A stretch of 64,000 nt of DNA, from NCBI GenBank assembly GCA_002347725.1, contig DDXA01000003.1:434001-498000 (forward strand), read 5' to 3'. The notes beneath the pieces are model-generated. The model did not search any database, was not told the DNA's origin, and saw nothing but the letters and a program-made list of their open reading frames with translations. Position numbers and translations under genes: made by a program. Shown piece by piece: positions 40,914 through 52,358 of the stretch (the stretch's first letter is position 1; each line of letters begins with the position of its first letter). The DNA is from Actinobacteria bacterium UBA2272 (lineage in GTDB: Bacteria > Actinomycetota > Coriobacteriia > Anaerosomatales > Anaerosomataceae).

Positions 40914-41492
40914 TTACCCAAGACGCCGACTGCCCGGTGAATCGATGGGGATTCCGGACGCGCACAGCGGGCACGAAACCGGCTCCATAGACTCGACCTC
41001 GAGTCGAAGCAGCGGCAGATACTCGGCGTCGAAGGCCTTCTCTCCCCCGCGGTCGATGATGGAGGTCACGGCAACCACCTCAGCCCCCGCCGCGCGGACA
41101 AGGTCGATCACCTCGGCGACGCTTCCACCCGTCGTGACCACGTCCTCAACGACGAGCACGCGCTCACCGGGCGTCACAGAGAAGCCCCGGCGGAAGGTCA
41201 TCACACCGGCCTGACGCTCGCTGAAGATGAACCTGACCCCGAGTGCCTGCGCGACGGCGAACCCGATCATGATGCCGCCGACGGCCGGCGCCGCCACGAC
41301 ATCGATCCCGCGGTCCGCCACCGCCTCGGCCATCGCCCGGCCGAGGTCTGTCGTGAGCGCCGGGTCCTCGAGAACGCGTGCGCACTGGACGTACGTGTCC
41401 GAGTGCCGGCCGCTCGTGAGCTGGAAATGACCGTGCAGGATCGCGCCCGCACCTCGAAGCTCGTCGAGTATCTGTGCCTCGGTGAGACTCAT
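40914..41492 (-). CDS. pyrE: Orotate phosphoribosyltransferase
   Basis: PyrE joins orotate to PRPP to give OMP. The 192-residue protein has the PRPP-binding motif VLVVEDVVTTGGSVAEV and the flexible catalytic loop RQAGVMTFRRGFSV; its N-terminal part carries HFQLTSGRHSDTYVQ. The length is typical. It is the last gene of the pyr operon and overlaps pyrF by four bases. Confidence 0.96.
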   Translation of the reverse strand: MSLTEAQILDELRGAGAILHGHFQLTSGRHSDTYVQCARVLEDPALTTDLGRAMAEAVADRGIDVVAAPAVGGIMIGFAVAQALGVRFIFSERQAGVMTFRRGFSVTPGERVLVVEDVVTTGGSVAEVIDLVRAAGAEVVAVTSIIDRGGEKAFDAEYLPLLRLEVESMEPVSCPLCASGIPIDSPGSRRLG

Positions 41493-42259
41493 GCGCTGAG
41501 CTCCTTCACGATGCTCCGGGCGGCAGCGGCCGGATCCGGCGCTCCGGTGATCGGACGCCCGATGACGAGATGCGACGCCCCGGCGGCGATGGCCTGCTCG
41601 GGAGTGGCGGTGCGCGCCTGGTCGCCGGGATCCTCACCGGCCGGCCGGACACCCGGCGTCACCACGAGCGCGTCGGCGCCGAGCAGCTGGCGCATCGCGG
41701 CCGCCTCGTGCGGCGAGCACACAACACCGTCACAGCCGGCGTCTTGCGCAAGCACGCCGAGCGCGGCGACCTGCTCGGCAGCGGGACGGGCGACTCCGAT
41801 CTCGGCAAGTCCGTCGTCGTCGAGGCTGGTGAGCACCGTCACCGCGATGACTGCGGGCGTGCCGGCCCGGAACTTGGCGGCCGCCTCGGCAGCTCCCGCG
41901 ACGGCAGCTTCCATCATGGCGCGACCGCCCGAAGCGTGCACGGTGAACATGTCGGCGCCCGCCCGCGTGAGGGTCCGCGCGGCGCCGGCGACCTGGTGCG
42001 GGATGTCATGCAGCTTGAGGTCGACGAACACCTTGAAGCCGAGCGAGCGCATCTCGCGCACGATATCGGGACCCGCGGCGTAGTAGAGCGTCATGCCGAT
42101 CTTCACCCACCCGACGTGCCCCTGGAGGGTGCGCGCCAGTGCGCGTGCGCTCTCGGCATCGGGCAGATCGAGCGCGACGATCACCGCGTCCCGCATACTG
42201 TCCTTCGCGCCGGCGCCGGGCGCCGCGGGCCGTGCCGTACCTACGTGTTCGTCACTCAC
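41489..42259 (-). CDS. pyrF: Orotidine-5'-phosphate decarboxylase
   Basis: PyrF makes UMP from OMP. The 256-residue protein has the active-site lysine motif VFVDLKLHDIPHQVAGA, with the D-K-H-D residues, and a C-terminal phosphate-binding DAGCDGVVCSPHE and LVIGRPI. The 21-residue N-terminus before the core (SDEHVGTARPAAPGAGAKDS) is unusual but the GTG at 42259 has GGGAG six bases upstream, so I kept it. It overlaps pyrD by eight bases. Confidence 0.94.
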   Translation of the reverse strand: MSDEHVGTARPAAPGAGAKDSMRDAVIVALDLPDAESARALARTLQGHVGWVKIGMTLYYAAGPDIVREMRSLGFKVFVDLKLHDIPHQVAGAARTLTRAGADMFTVHASGGRAMMEAAVAGAAEAAAKFRAGTPAVIAVTVLTSLDDDGLAEIGVARPAAEQVAALGVLAQDAGCDGVVCSPHEAAAMRQLLGADALVVTPGVRPAGEDPGDQARTATPEQAIAAGASHLVIGRPITGAPDPAAAARSIVKELSA

Positions 42260-43169
42260 GAATCGCTCCCGTCAGTTCGGCCACGCGCGCGATCCCGCGC
42301 TGTGCGCAGAAGCGCTCGAGGCCCTCGATGATGTGTACCGTCGCGGCCGGATCCACGAAGTTCGCGGTCCCCACGGCCACCGCGCTCGCACCGGCGAGCA
42401 TGAACTCGGCGGCGTCTTCGGCGTCCATGATACCGCCCATGCCGATGACCGGGACGCCCACCGCGCGGGCGACCTGCCACACCATGCGCACGGCGACCGG
42501 CCTGATGGCCGGCCCGGACAGTCCGCCCACGCCGCGGGCGAGCTTCGGCCTGAACGTGCGCGTGTCGATCGCCATGCCGAGCAGCGTGTTGATGAGGCTC
42601 ACCGCGTCGGCGCCCTCGGCCTCGACAGCCCGTGCGACCTCCGCGATATCCGTGACGTTCGGGCTGAGCTTCACGATGAGCGGCTTGCTCGTGGAGGCCC
42701 GGACGGCCCGCACCACCTGCGCGGCGGCCGCACACGACGTGCCGAACGCCATGCCCCCCTCGTCCACGTTGGGACACGAGATGTTGAGCTCGAGCGCCGA
42801 GACCGCATCCTCACGCTCGAGCCGCTCGGCCACCGCGACGTAGCCCTCCGTGCTGTGACCGACGACGTTCACGATGACCGGCACGTCACGGCCCGCAAGC
42901 CACGCCAGGTCCTCGGCGCAGAACGCTTCCACGCCCGGGTTCTGGAGGCCGATGGAGTTGAGCATGCCCGAGGGCGTCTCGGCGATACGCGGGCTGTCGT
43001 TGCCCGCCCACGGCTCTGTCGAGACCCCTTTCGTGACGACCGCGCCGAGGCGCGACAGCGCGACGAAGTCGGCATACTCGCGCCCCGAACCGAAGGTGCC
43101 CGAGGCGGTCAACACGGGAGTGCGCAGCTCGAGCGAGCCGATGCGCACGCGCATGTCCACGACGCTCAC
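42252..43169 (-). CDS. pyrD: Dihydroorotate dehydrogenase, class 1B catalytic subunit
   Basis: This flavoenzyme oxidises dihydroorotate to orotate. The 305-residue protein has LTASGTFGSGREYADF near the start, NISCPNVDEGG with the class-1 catalytic Cys, and VIGMGGIMDAEDAAEF at the flavin phosphate. Class 1B enzymes need the FAD/[2Fe-2S] subunit PyrK, encoded next to it, and use NAD. The GTG at 43169 has GGAGGTGCG upstream and overlaps pyrK by four bases. Confidence 0.95.
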   Translation of the reverse strand: MSVVDMRVRIGSLELRTPVLTASGTFGSGREYADFVALSRLGAVVTKGVSTEPWAGNDSPRIAETPSGMLNSIGLQNPGVEAFCAEDLAWLAGRDVPVIVNVVGHSTEGYVAVAERLEREDAVSALELNISCPNVDEGGMAFGTSCAAAAQVVRAVRASTSKPLIVKLSPNVTDIAEVARAVEAEGADAVSLINTLLGMAIDTRTFRPKLARGVGGLSGPAIRPVAVRMVWQVARAVGVPVIGMGGIMDAEDAAEFMLAGASAVAVGTANFVDPAATVHIIEGLERFCAQRGIARVAELTGAIRE

Positions 43170-43980
43170 GAGCGCACCTCCGGGTCTTCGGCCGGGTCCC
43201 AGACGATGTCGGCCGCATCGAAGACCGGGCCGTCCACGCACGCGCGCTTGCGACCGTGCACCGTGGAGACGACGCACGAGAGGCACGCGCCCACGCCGCA
43301 CGCCATGAGGCGCTCGAGCGAGACCTGGCACGCCACGCCGGCCTCGGCAGCCTGCGCCGCGACGATCCGCTGCATCGGCTCGGGGCCGCACGTGTAGATG
43401 ACGTCCGGCCGGTCCGTCGCTATGAGCTCCGGCGTGAGCGTCGTGATGAACCCGCAGGCGCCCTCGCTGCCGTCATCGGTGGCGTAGGCCGTGCGGCGGC
43501 ACACATCCTCGAACAGCTCGCGGGCGAGCAGGCGGCCCGCCGAGGGAGCGCCCTGCGCCAGGGTCACCGCCACGCCGTCACGCGCAAGGCGCTCGGCCAA
43601 CATGCCGAGCGGCGCCACGCCAAGACCGCCGGCGACGAGCAGCGCGTGCGCGACGCCTTCGGGGGTCTTCCACCCGCTGCCGAGCGGGCCGATAAGGTCC
43701 ATCTCGGTGCCGGGTCCGACGGTTGCCAGCGCGCGCGTCCCGCGGCCGAGGGTCTGGTAGAGGATCTCGATCCGCCCGCCGCCCGCGCGGAAGACCGAGA
43801 ACGGACGGCGCAGGATGAAGTCGGCGCCCTCGGCTATGCGCAAGTGCACGAACTGGCCGGGGGCCACCGAAGAGGCGGTCCGCGCCGCGGCGAGCGCGAC
43901 GAGCCACACGCCCTCGGCGACCCGCGCGTTCGCGAGCACGGTCGCCCGTTCGAGCGCGGGTGAATGCGCAGGCGCGCGAC

Positions 43981-43984
<4 letters not shown>
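43166..43984 (-). CDS. pyrK: Dihydroorotate dehydrogenase electron-transfer subunit
   Basis: PyrK carries FAD and a [2Fe-2S] cluster and passes electrons from PyrD to NAD. The 272-residue protein has ferredoxin-reductase-like FAD (FILRRPFSVFR) and NAD (ALLVAGGLGVAPL) segments. The cluster cysteines are in CGVGACLSCVVSTVHGRKRAC near the C-terminus. GTG start overlaps carB (GTGA), and GGGGGTGG is upstream. Confidence 0.94.
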
Positions 43985-47199
<3,215 letters not shown>

Positions 47200-47218
47200 G
47201 CGTCGCCTTTCAGTCGGC

Positions 47219-48061
47219 TTACGGGACGATCATGACGGGACAACTCGCCTGCCTGAGCAGCGTCATCGACAAACTGCCGAGAAGCATCTCCTGCACGGCG
47301 TTGCAGCCGCGCGTGCCGACCACGACACCGGTGGCCCGCCGGTCGTCGATCTCGGCAAGGACCGCTCTGGACGGCGCTTCATGGCGGATCGAGACACTCG
47401 CGGTGAGCCCCTGCTGCGCGCACATCGCCTGGAGGTTGCGCAGGTGGAACTCGGCACCCTCCTCGGCGCGTCGCAGCTTCTCACCCTCGAGTGCGGGATC
47501 GATCGCGTGGAGCAGGAACACGTGCTTGACCGTTCCTGCGGGCAGGCCGACGACGCACATGAACGCGCGCGCCGCCGAGAGTGAGAAGTCGATGGCCACC
47601 ACGAGCTTCTGGCCGAACGTACGCATGAGCGCCGACGGGTCGTCCATGTTGCGCAGCAGATCGAAGCGGGCCACCAGCTGCGGCACATCCGCGTCGCGCA
47701 CGAGCCGCTCGGAGACCGAACCGACGAGCAGCTGATCGGCGATGGACTTCGCGTGGGAGCCGTACACGGCAGCGTCCACCTGCGACTCGGCCGCGATCGC
47801 GCCGAGCTCGTCGACCGGGTCGCCGACGCTCACCCTCACCTCGACCCCGAGTCCCGCCTCCTCGAGCGTGGCGCACATCGCCTGCATCGCGGCGCGCGCC
47901 TCATCAACGCGCGTCCCTGCGGCGACATCCCCGCCGGATTCGACCACGTGCGCCAGCACCACCCGTCGCACGCCGAGCGCCGGAAGCCCGCGCGCGAACG
48001 CCGCCACCAGGCCGGTCTCTTCCGTGAACTCGACCGGCAGCAACACGGTCCTCATCGTCAT
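47219..48061 (-). CDS. Universal stress protein with two UspA domains
   Basis: The 280-residue protein is a tandem UspA dimer in one chain. Residues 1-136 and 150-280 are the two halves. The second half has the ATP-binding G-2x-G-9x-GS motif in GTRGCNAVQEMLLGSLS, while the first has lost part of it. USPs aid survival under stress by unknown mechanisms. The ATG at 48061 overlaps the carA stop (ATGA), so it is translated with the carbamoyl-phosphate synthase subunits, an unexpected position. Confidence 0.85.
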   Translation of the reverse strand: MTMRTVLLPVEFTEETGLVAAFARGLPALGVRRVVLAHVVESGGDVAAGTRVDEARAAMQAMCATLEEAGLGVEVRVSVGDPVDELGAIAAESQVDAAVYGSHAKSIADQLLVGSVSERLVRDADVPQLVARFDLLRNMDDPSALMRTFGQKLVVAIDFSLSAARAFMCVVGLPAGTVKHVFLLHAIDPALEGEKLRRAEEGAEFHLRNLQAMCAQQGLTASVSIRHEAPSRAVLAEIDDRRATGVVVGTRGCNAVQEMLLGSLSMTLLRQASCPVMIVP

Positions 48062-49341
48062 CGCACGTCGCCCCTCTCGGCGAAGATGTCCTCTTCCCCG
48101 TCCATCATGCGCGTGAACGCCCCGAACAGGTACCGCGCGTCGTGCGGGCCGGGTGCCGCCTCGGGGTGATACTGCACCGAGTACGCCGGCATCTCGAGCG
48201 CACGCAGACCCTCGACGGTCATGTCGTTGACGTTCACGTGCGTCAGCTGCACGGGACCGAAACGCTCCGAGCGGACCACCGGCGCGACGCCCGCACGCAC
48301 CCAGGCGCCGAGGTCGCCGACATCGTGCGCGAGATCGCCCGAAAGCTCCGGCAGGAGCGGCCCGATCGAGCCGAAGTCCACGCAGAAGCCGTGGTTCTGA
48401 CTCGTGATCTCGACACGCCCGGTGAGCAGGTTCTTGACCGGCTGGTTGCCGCCGCGATGGCCGTACTTGAGCTTGTACGTCTCGCAGCCGAGCGCGAGCG
48501 AGAGCATCTGATGTCCGAGGCATATCCCGAAGACGGGCTTGACGCCGAGGATCTCGCGGAGCGTCTCGTACAGGTACGTCACCGCCGCCGGGTCGCCGGG
48601 ACCGTTGGCGAAGAACACCCCGTCCGGTCCGAGGGCGAGCGCCTCGGCCGCGCTCGTCGTCGGCGGCACGACCGTCACTTCGCAGCCGACCTCGGCCAGC
48701 CTGCGCAAGATGTTGTACTTGATGCCCGAGTCGAACGCCACCACGCGGTACCGGGGAGCGGCCGGCAGCACGCCGGTATCCACCGGAAGCTCGCACTCGG
48801 GCGGCATCTCTGAGCCCCACGTGAACCGCTCGCTCACCGCCACCTCGGCCACGAGGTCGCGCCCGACGAGCCCGGGAGCGGCGCCGGCCTTGGCCGCAAG
48901 CGACGCTGGATCGAGGTCCACCGTCGAGAGCACCGCGCGCATCGCGCCCGCCTCGCGGATGTGGCGCGTGAGACGCCGCGTGTCCACCCCCTCGATGGCC
49001 ACGATGCCGAGCCGCTCAAGGAAGCCGCCGAGTGTCTCCTCGGCACGCCAGTTCGAGGCGACATCGGAAAGCTCACGGACCACGAGGCCGGATGCGAAGA
49101 CGCCGCGCGACTCCATATCCGCGGCGTTCACACCGTAGTTGCCGATGTGCGGCGACGTCATGGTCACGATCTGTCCGGCGTACGAGGGGTCGGTGAGGAT
49201 CTCCTGGTAGCCGGCCATCGAGGTGTTGAAGACCGCCTCGCCGTGCGCCTCACCCGTCGCGCCGCACGCCCACCCCTCGAAGCACGTGCCGTCCTCGAGA
49301 GCGAGCAGCGCGCGCACCCGTATCGACGTCGCGTCTGACAC
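48058..49341 (-). CDS. carA: Carbamoyl-phosphate synthase small subunit
   Basis: CarA is the glutamine amidotransferase subunit that feeds ammonia to CarB. The 427-residue protein begins VSDATSIRVRALLALEDGT. The class-I glutaminase triad Cys is in VFGICLGHQMLSLALG, with HPEA near the C-terminus for the His and Glu. The GTG at 49341 shares one base with the pyrC stop (TAGTG), and AAGGTGG is upstream. It is longer than E. coli CarA by about 40 residues, mostly at the C-terminus. Confidence 0.94.
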   Translation of the reverse strand: MSDATSIRVRALLALEDGTCFEGWACGATGEAHGEAVFNTSMAGYQEILTDPSYAGQIVTMTSPHIGNYGVNAADMESRGVFASGLVVRELSDVASNWRAEETLGGFLERLGIVAIEGVDTRRLTRHIREAGAMRAVLSTVDLDPASLAAKAGAAPGLVGRDLVAEVAVSERFTWGSEMPPECELPVDTGVLPAAPRYRVVAFDSGIKYNILRRLAEVGCEVTVVPPTTSAAEALALGPDGVFFANGPGDPAAVTYLYETLREILGVKPVFGICLGHQMLSLALGCETYKLKYGHRGGNQPVKNLLTGRVEITSQNHGFCVDFGSIGPLLPELSGDLAHDVGDLGAWVRAGVAPVVRSERFGPVQLTHVNVNDMTVEGLRALEMPAYSVQYHPEAAPGPHDARYLFGAFTRMMDGEEDIFAERGDVR

Positions 49342-50630
49342 TAGCCGACCACCTTCCCCTTGCGAAGCGCCCACACGCCACCGACGAGCACGTCGGAGGC
49401 CTTGCCAAGCAGACTCGCGCCGACGAACGCCGAGTTGCGGCTCTTGCTCACGAACCACTCCGGCGTGACCTCGACGCGCGCCTCCGGGTCCACGATCGTC
49501 ATGTCGGCAGGATAGCCCGCTTCGAGGCGCATCTCGGGCAGACCGAGCGCGGCACGTGGCCCGTGGCACATCAGACGCGAGACCGCCGGCCAGCCGAGCA
49601 CGCCCGTCGCCACCAGATGCGTGTTCACGAGCGACAGCACGGTCTCGAGTCCGGTGGTCCCGGGCGGCGCCAACTCGAACTCGAGCTCCTTCTCGTGTGG
49701 CGCGTGCGGTGCATGATCGGTCGCGATCGCGTCGATCGTGCCGTCCAACAGTCCCGCGACGAGCGCCTCGCGATCCTCAGGCGTCCTGAGCGGCGGGTTC
49801 ATCTTGAGGTTCGTGTCGTAGGTGGTGAGCGCATCCTCGTCGAGGAACAGGTGGTGCGGCGTGACCTCGCAGGTCACGTCCACCCCGCGCGCCTTTGCGG
49901 CGCGCACGAGCTCGATGGAGCCGGCGGTCGACAGATGGGCGAGATGCAGCCTGCAGCCGGTGAGGGCCGCAAGCGCGATGTCTCGGGCGACCATCGTCTC
50001 CTCGGCCTCGGCGGGCTGACCGGGAAGCCCCATGCGCGTGGAGACCACTCCCTCGTTCACCACGCCGCCGGCGGCGAGCGATGCGTCCTCACAGTGGGCC
50101 ACGTACGGTGCTCCGAAGCGCTTGATGTAGTCCATCGCGACCCGTACCATGCCGGCCGACTGGATGCCGCGCCCGTCGTCGGAGAACGCCACGGCGCCCT
50201 CGGCGATCATGTCGCCTATCTCGGCGAGCTGCTCGCCCGCCTGTCCCGCGGTCACGGCGCCGATCGGGTAGACGCGCACCCCGCCGGTGGCTGCGGCACG
50301 CTCGACGACGAAGCGCACGTTGGAGCCGCTGTCGCAGACCGGATCGGTATTGGCCATGCACGCGACCGCGGTGAAGCCGCCGTGGGCCGCGGCCCGCGTG
50401 CCGCTCGCGATCGTCTCCTTGTACTCGAAACCGGGGTCGCGCAGATGCACGTGGATATCGGCCAGTCCCGGCAGGATCACCTTCTCGGCGCATTCGACCG
50501 TCTCGCCGCGTTCGATGGTGAGGTCCTCGCCGACGCCGACGATCAGGCCGTCTTTCACCACGATGTCGAGTACGGCGTCGATCCCGGCCGCCTCGTCGAC
50601 GACCCGGCCTCCCTTAAGCAGCAGCGCCAC
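49341..50630 (-). CDS. pyrC: Dihydroorotase (class I)
   Basis: PyrC cyclises carbamoyl-aspartate. The 429-residue protein has the zinc motif LADIHVHLRDPG (HxH), GGFTAVACMANTDPV, the second ligand HLAHLSTAGSIE, and ATDHAPH, the class I aspartate motif. Length and motifs match class I enzymes of Gram-positives. The GTG at 50630 has GGGAGG eight bases upstream, giving a 17-base overlap with pyrB. Confidence 0.94.
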   Translation of the reverse strand: MALLLKGGRVVDEAAGIDAVLDIVVKDGLIVGVGEDLTIERGETVECAEKVILPGLADIHVHLRDPGFEYKETIASGTRAAAHGGFTAVACMANTDPVCDSGSNVRFVVERAAATGGVRVYPIGAVTAGQAGEQLAEIGDMIAEGAVAFSDDGRGIQSAGMVRVAMDYIKRFGAPYVAHCEDASLAAGGVVNEGVVSTRMGLPGQPAEAEETMVARDIALAALTGCRLHLAHLSTAGSIELVRAAKARGVDVTCEVTPHHLFLDEDALTTYDTNLKMNPPLRTPEDREALVAGLLDGTIDAIATDHAPHAPHEKELEFELAPPGTTGLETVLSLVNTHLVATGVLGWPAVSRLMCHGPRAALGLPEMRLEAGYPADMTIVDPEARVEVTPEWFVSKSRNSAFVGASLLGKASDVLVGGVWALRKGKVVG

Positions 50631-51549
50631 TGTCGGCACCTCCCAGCAGCAGATACATGACGGCCATGCGGACCGCCACACCCGACTCGACCTGACCCAG
50701 GATGACGCTTCGTGCCGAGTCGGCCACGTCGGCCGATATCTCCACGCCGCGGTTCATCGGACCAGGATGCATCACGATGGCGTGCGCGGGCAGCTTCTCC
50801 ATCCGCGCGAGGTTCATGCCGTACAGCGTCGCGTACTCGCGGTTGGACGGGAACGGCATCCGCGCGGCCCGCTCGAACTGCACGCGCAGGAGGTAGGCCA
50901 CGTCGAGGGTAGGCAGGACCTCATCGAGGTCGTAGGCGACCTCGGCGCCTAAGATGTCCGGCCGGGCCGGCATGAGCGTCGGCGGGCCGATGATGATCGG
51001 CACCGCGCCGACCTTGCGAAGCGCCGGAACGAGCGAGCCGGCCACACGCGAGTGGCAGACGTCACCGACGATGCCCACGCGCAGCCCTTCGAGCCGGCCG
51101 AGCGCCTGGCGCATCGTGTAGAGGTCCAGCAGCGCCTGCGTCGGGTGCTCGTGCACGCCGTCGCCGCCGTTGACGATCGAACAGTCCATCGCCTCGGCGA
51201 GCATCTGCGGCGCGCCGGCGTACTTGTGGCGCACCACCACGAGGTCGCAGCTCATCGCCGCGAGCGTCTTGGCGGTGTCGCGCAGCGTCTCGCCCTTGAC
51301 GGTCGCAGACGCCGATGCCGAGAAGTTGATGCCATCGGCCGAAAGGCGCTTGGCGGCGATCTCGAAGCTCGTGCGCGTGCGGGTGGAAGGTTCGAAGAAG
51401 AGGTTCACGACCGTTCGGCCGCGGAGCGTCGGCAGCTTCTTGATCCTGCGCTGGTTGACCTCGGAGAACGACTCGGCGGTGTCCAAGATGAGCGCGATCT
51501 CCTCGGCGGAGACGTCGTCCATCGTCATGAGGTGCTGGCTTGCGAGCAT
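50614..51549 (-). CDS. pyrB: Aspartate carbamoyltransferase catalytic subunit
   Basis: PyrB joins carbamoyl phosphate and aspartate. The 311-residue protein contains the carbamoyl-phosphate motif LFFEPSTRTRTSFEIAAKRL and HPTQALLDLYTMRQ. There is no regulatory pyrI, as in most Gram-positives, so control comes from PyrR. GGGGAG precedes the ATG by nine bases, and pyrR ends six bases upstream. Confidence 0.96.
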   Translation of the reverse strand: MLASQHLMTMDDVSAEEIALILDTAESFSEVNQRRIKKLPTLRGRTVVNLFFEPSTRTRTSFEIAAKRLSADGINFSASASATVKGETLRDTAKTLAAMSCDLVVVRHKYAGAPQMLAEAMDCSIVNGGDGVHEHPTQALLDLYTMRQALGRLEGLRVGIVGDVCHSRVAGSLVPALRKVGAVPIIIGPPTLMPARPDILGAEVAYDLDEVLPTLDVAYLLRVQFERAARMPFPSNREYATLYGMNLARMEKLPAHAIVMHPGPMNRGVEISADVADSARSVILGQVESGVAVRMAVMYLLLGGADSGAAA

Positions 51550-51555
51550 CGGCGC

Positions 51556-52110
51556 TTACTCCCCTTTCCCGTCGTCTTCCAAGATGACGACGGCTTCGCG
51601 CCCGTCGAGTTCTTCCAGGAGCACCTTCACCCGCTCGCGACGCGCCGTCGGCACGTTCTTGCCGACGAAATCGGCGCGTATCGGCAGTTCGCGGTGGCCG
51701 CGGTCCACGAGCACCGCGAGCTGGATGGCGGCCGGGCGGCCGTAGTCCATGATGGCGTCCATCGCCGCCCGGATCGTGCGGCCGGTGTAGAGCACGTCGT
51801 CGACGAGCACGATGGTGCGACCCTCCACCGGGTACGGGATGTCGGTCGTGTGCACCTCGGGTGAAAGGCGGATGGAGACATCGTCGCGGTAAAACGAGAT
51901 GTCGAGGCTGCCCACCGGGACCGCGGTACCCTCGATGCGCTCGATGCGCTCCGCAAGTCTGCCGGCCATGTCCACCCCGCGGGTCATGATGCCCGCGAGC
52001 GCAACGTCGCCGCACCCCTTGTTCGCCTCGAGGATCTCGTGCGCTATCCGCGTCAGTGCACGGTCGATGGCCTCGGCGTCCATGACCTCGGCCTTCTCGG
52101 AAAAGCCCAC
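51556..52110 (-). CDS. pyrR: PyrR, RNA-binding regulator / uracil phosphoribosyltransferase
   Basis: PyrR binds pyr leader RNA when UMP is high and has a second uracil phosphoribosyltransferase activity. The 184-residue protein has the PRPP motif TIVLVDDVLYTGRTIRAAM, typical of PyrR, and RVKVLLEELDGREAVVI at the C-terminus. The GTG at 52110 follows GGGAGG by nine bases. It is the first gene of the operon, just downstream of its own RNA target (52255-52294). Confidence 0.96.
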   Translation of the reverse strand: MGFSEKAEVMDAEAIDRALTRIAHEILEANKGCGDVALAGIMTRGVDMAGRLAERIERIEGTAVPVGSLDISFYRDDVSIRLSPEVHTTDIPYPVEGRTIVLVDDVLYTGRTIRAAMDAIMDYGRPAAIQLAVLVDRGHRELPIRADFVGKNVPTARRERVKVLLEELDGREAVVILEDDGKGE

Positions 52111-52169
52111 CTTACCGCACCTCCCTCGTCACTCGCCTGACACTACGCCCGCGCGATCGGGCATACGAA

Positions 52170-52198
52170 ACGCCCTCTCGCGGCTGGCAAGAAGGCGT
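52170..52198 (-). terminator. pyr leader attenuator hairpin
   Basis: ACGCCTTCT and AGAGGGCGT on the minus strand form a nine-base stem (one G-T pair), followed by TTTCGT. It lies between the PyrR site and the pyrR start. It should end transcription early when PyrR is bound. The T-tract is short, so it may act partly through translation. Confidence 0.6.
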
Positions 52199-52254
52199 CT
52201 GCTGCGGCTCGGCGTCCGCGGTACTCGTGCGGCGGACGGGCGGGCTATGCGATT

Positions 52255-52294
52255 GGCTCCTTGCCGGCCTCACGGGACCGGTATTAAAGGTCTC
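52255..52294 (-). promoter_or_regulatory. PyrR-binding RNA element in the pyr leader
   Basis: The minus strand reads GAGACCTTTAATACCGGTCC then CGTGAGGCCGGCAAGGAGCC. The GGTCCCGTGAGGCC core is the conserved PyrR-binding loop. It begins at the expected transcription start, so it is right at the mRNA 5' end. The CCTTTAA and CAAGG flanks close the stem. Confidence 0.75.
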
Positions 52295-52298
52295 ACCG

Positions 52299-52327
52299 AG
52301 GGTAACAGGACGCGACAGGTCCCACAA
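52299..52327 (-). promoter_or_regulatory. Promoter of the pyr operon
   Basis: TTGTGG (52322-52327), 17 bases, then TACCCT (52299-52304) on the minus strand. The predicted start near 52292 falls on the PyrR element. The kinase gene ends 32 bases upstream. Confidence 0.62.
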
Positions 52328-52358
52328 GCCGTTGTCGCGGCCATCAGACGAGCGGTCC

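Noticed and set aside
48062..48820. Upstream extension of the universal stress protein frame
   Set aside because: It lies within carA in another frame and has no UspA similarity; the ATG at 48061 overlaps the carA stop.
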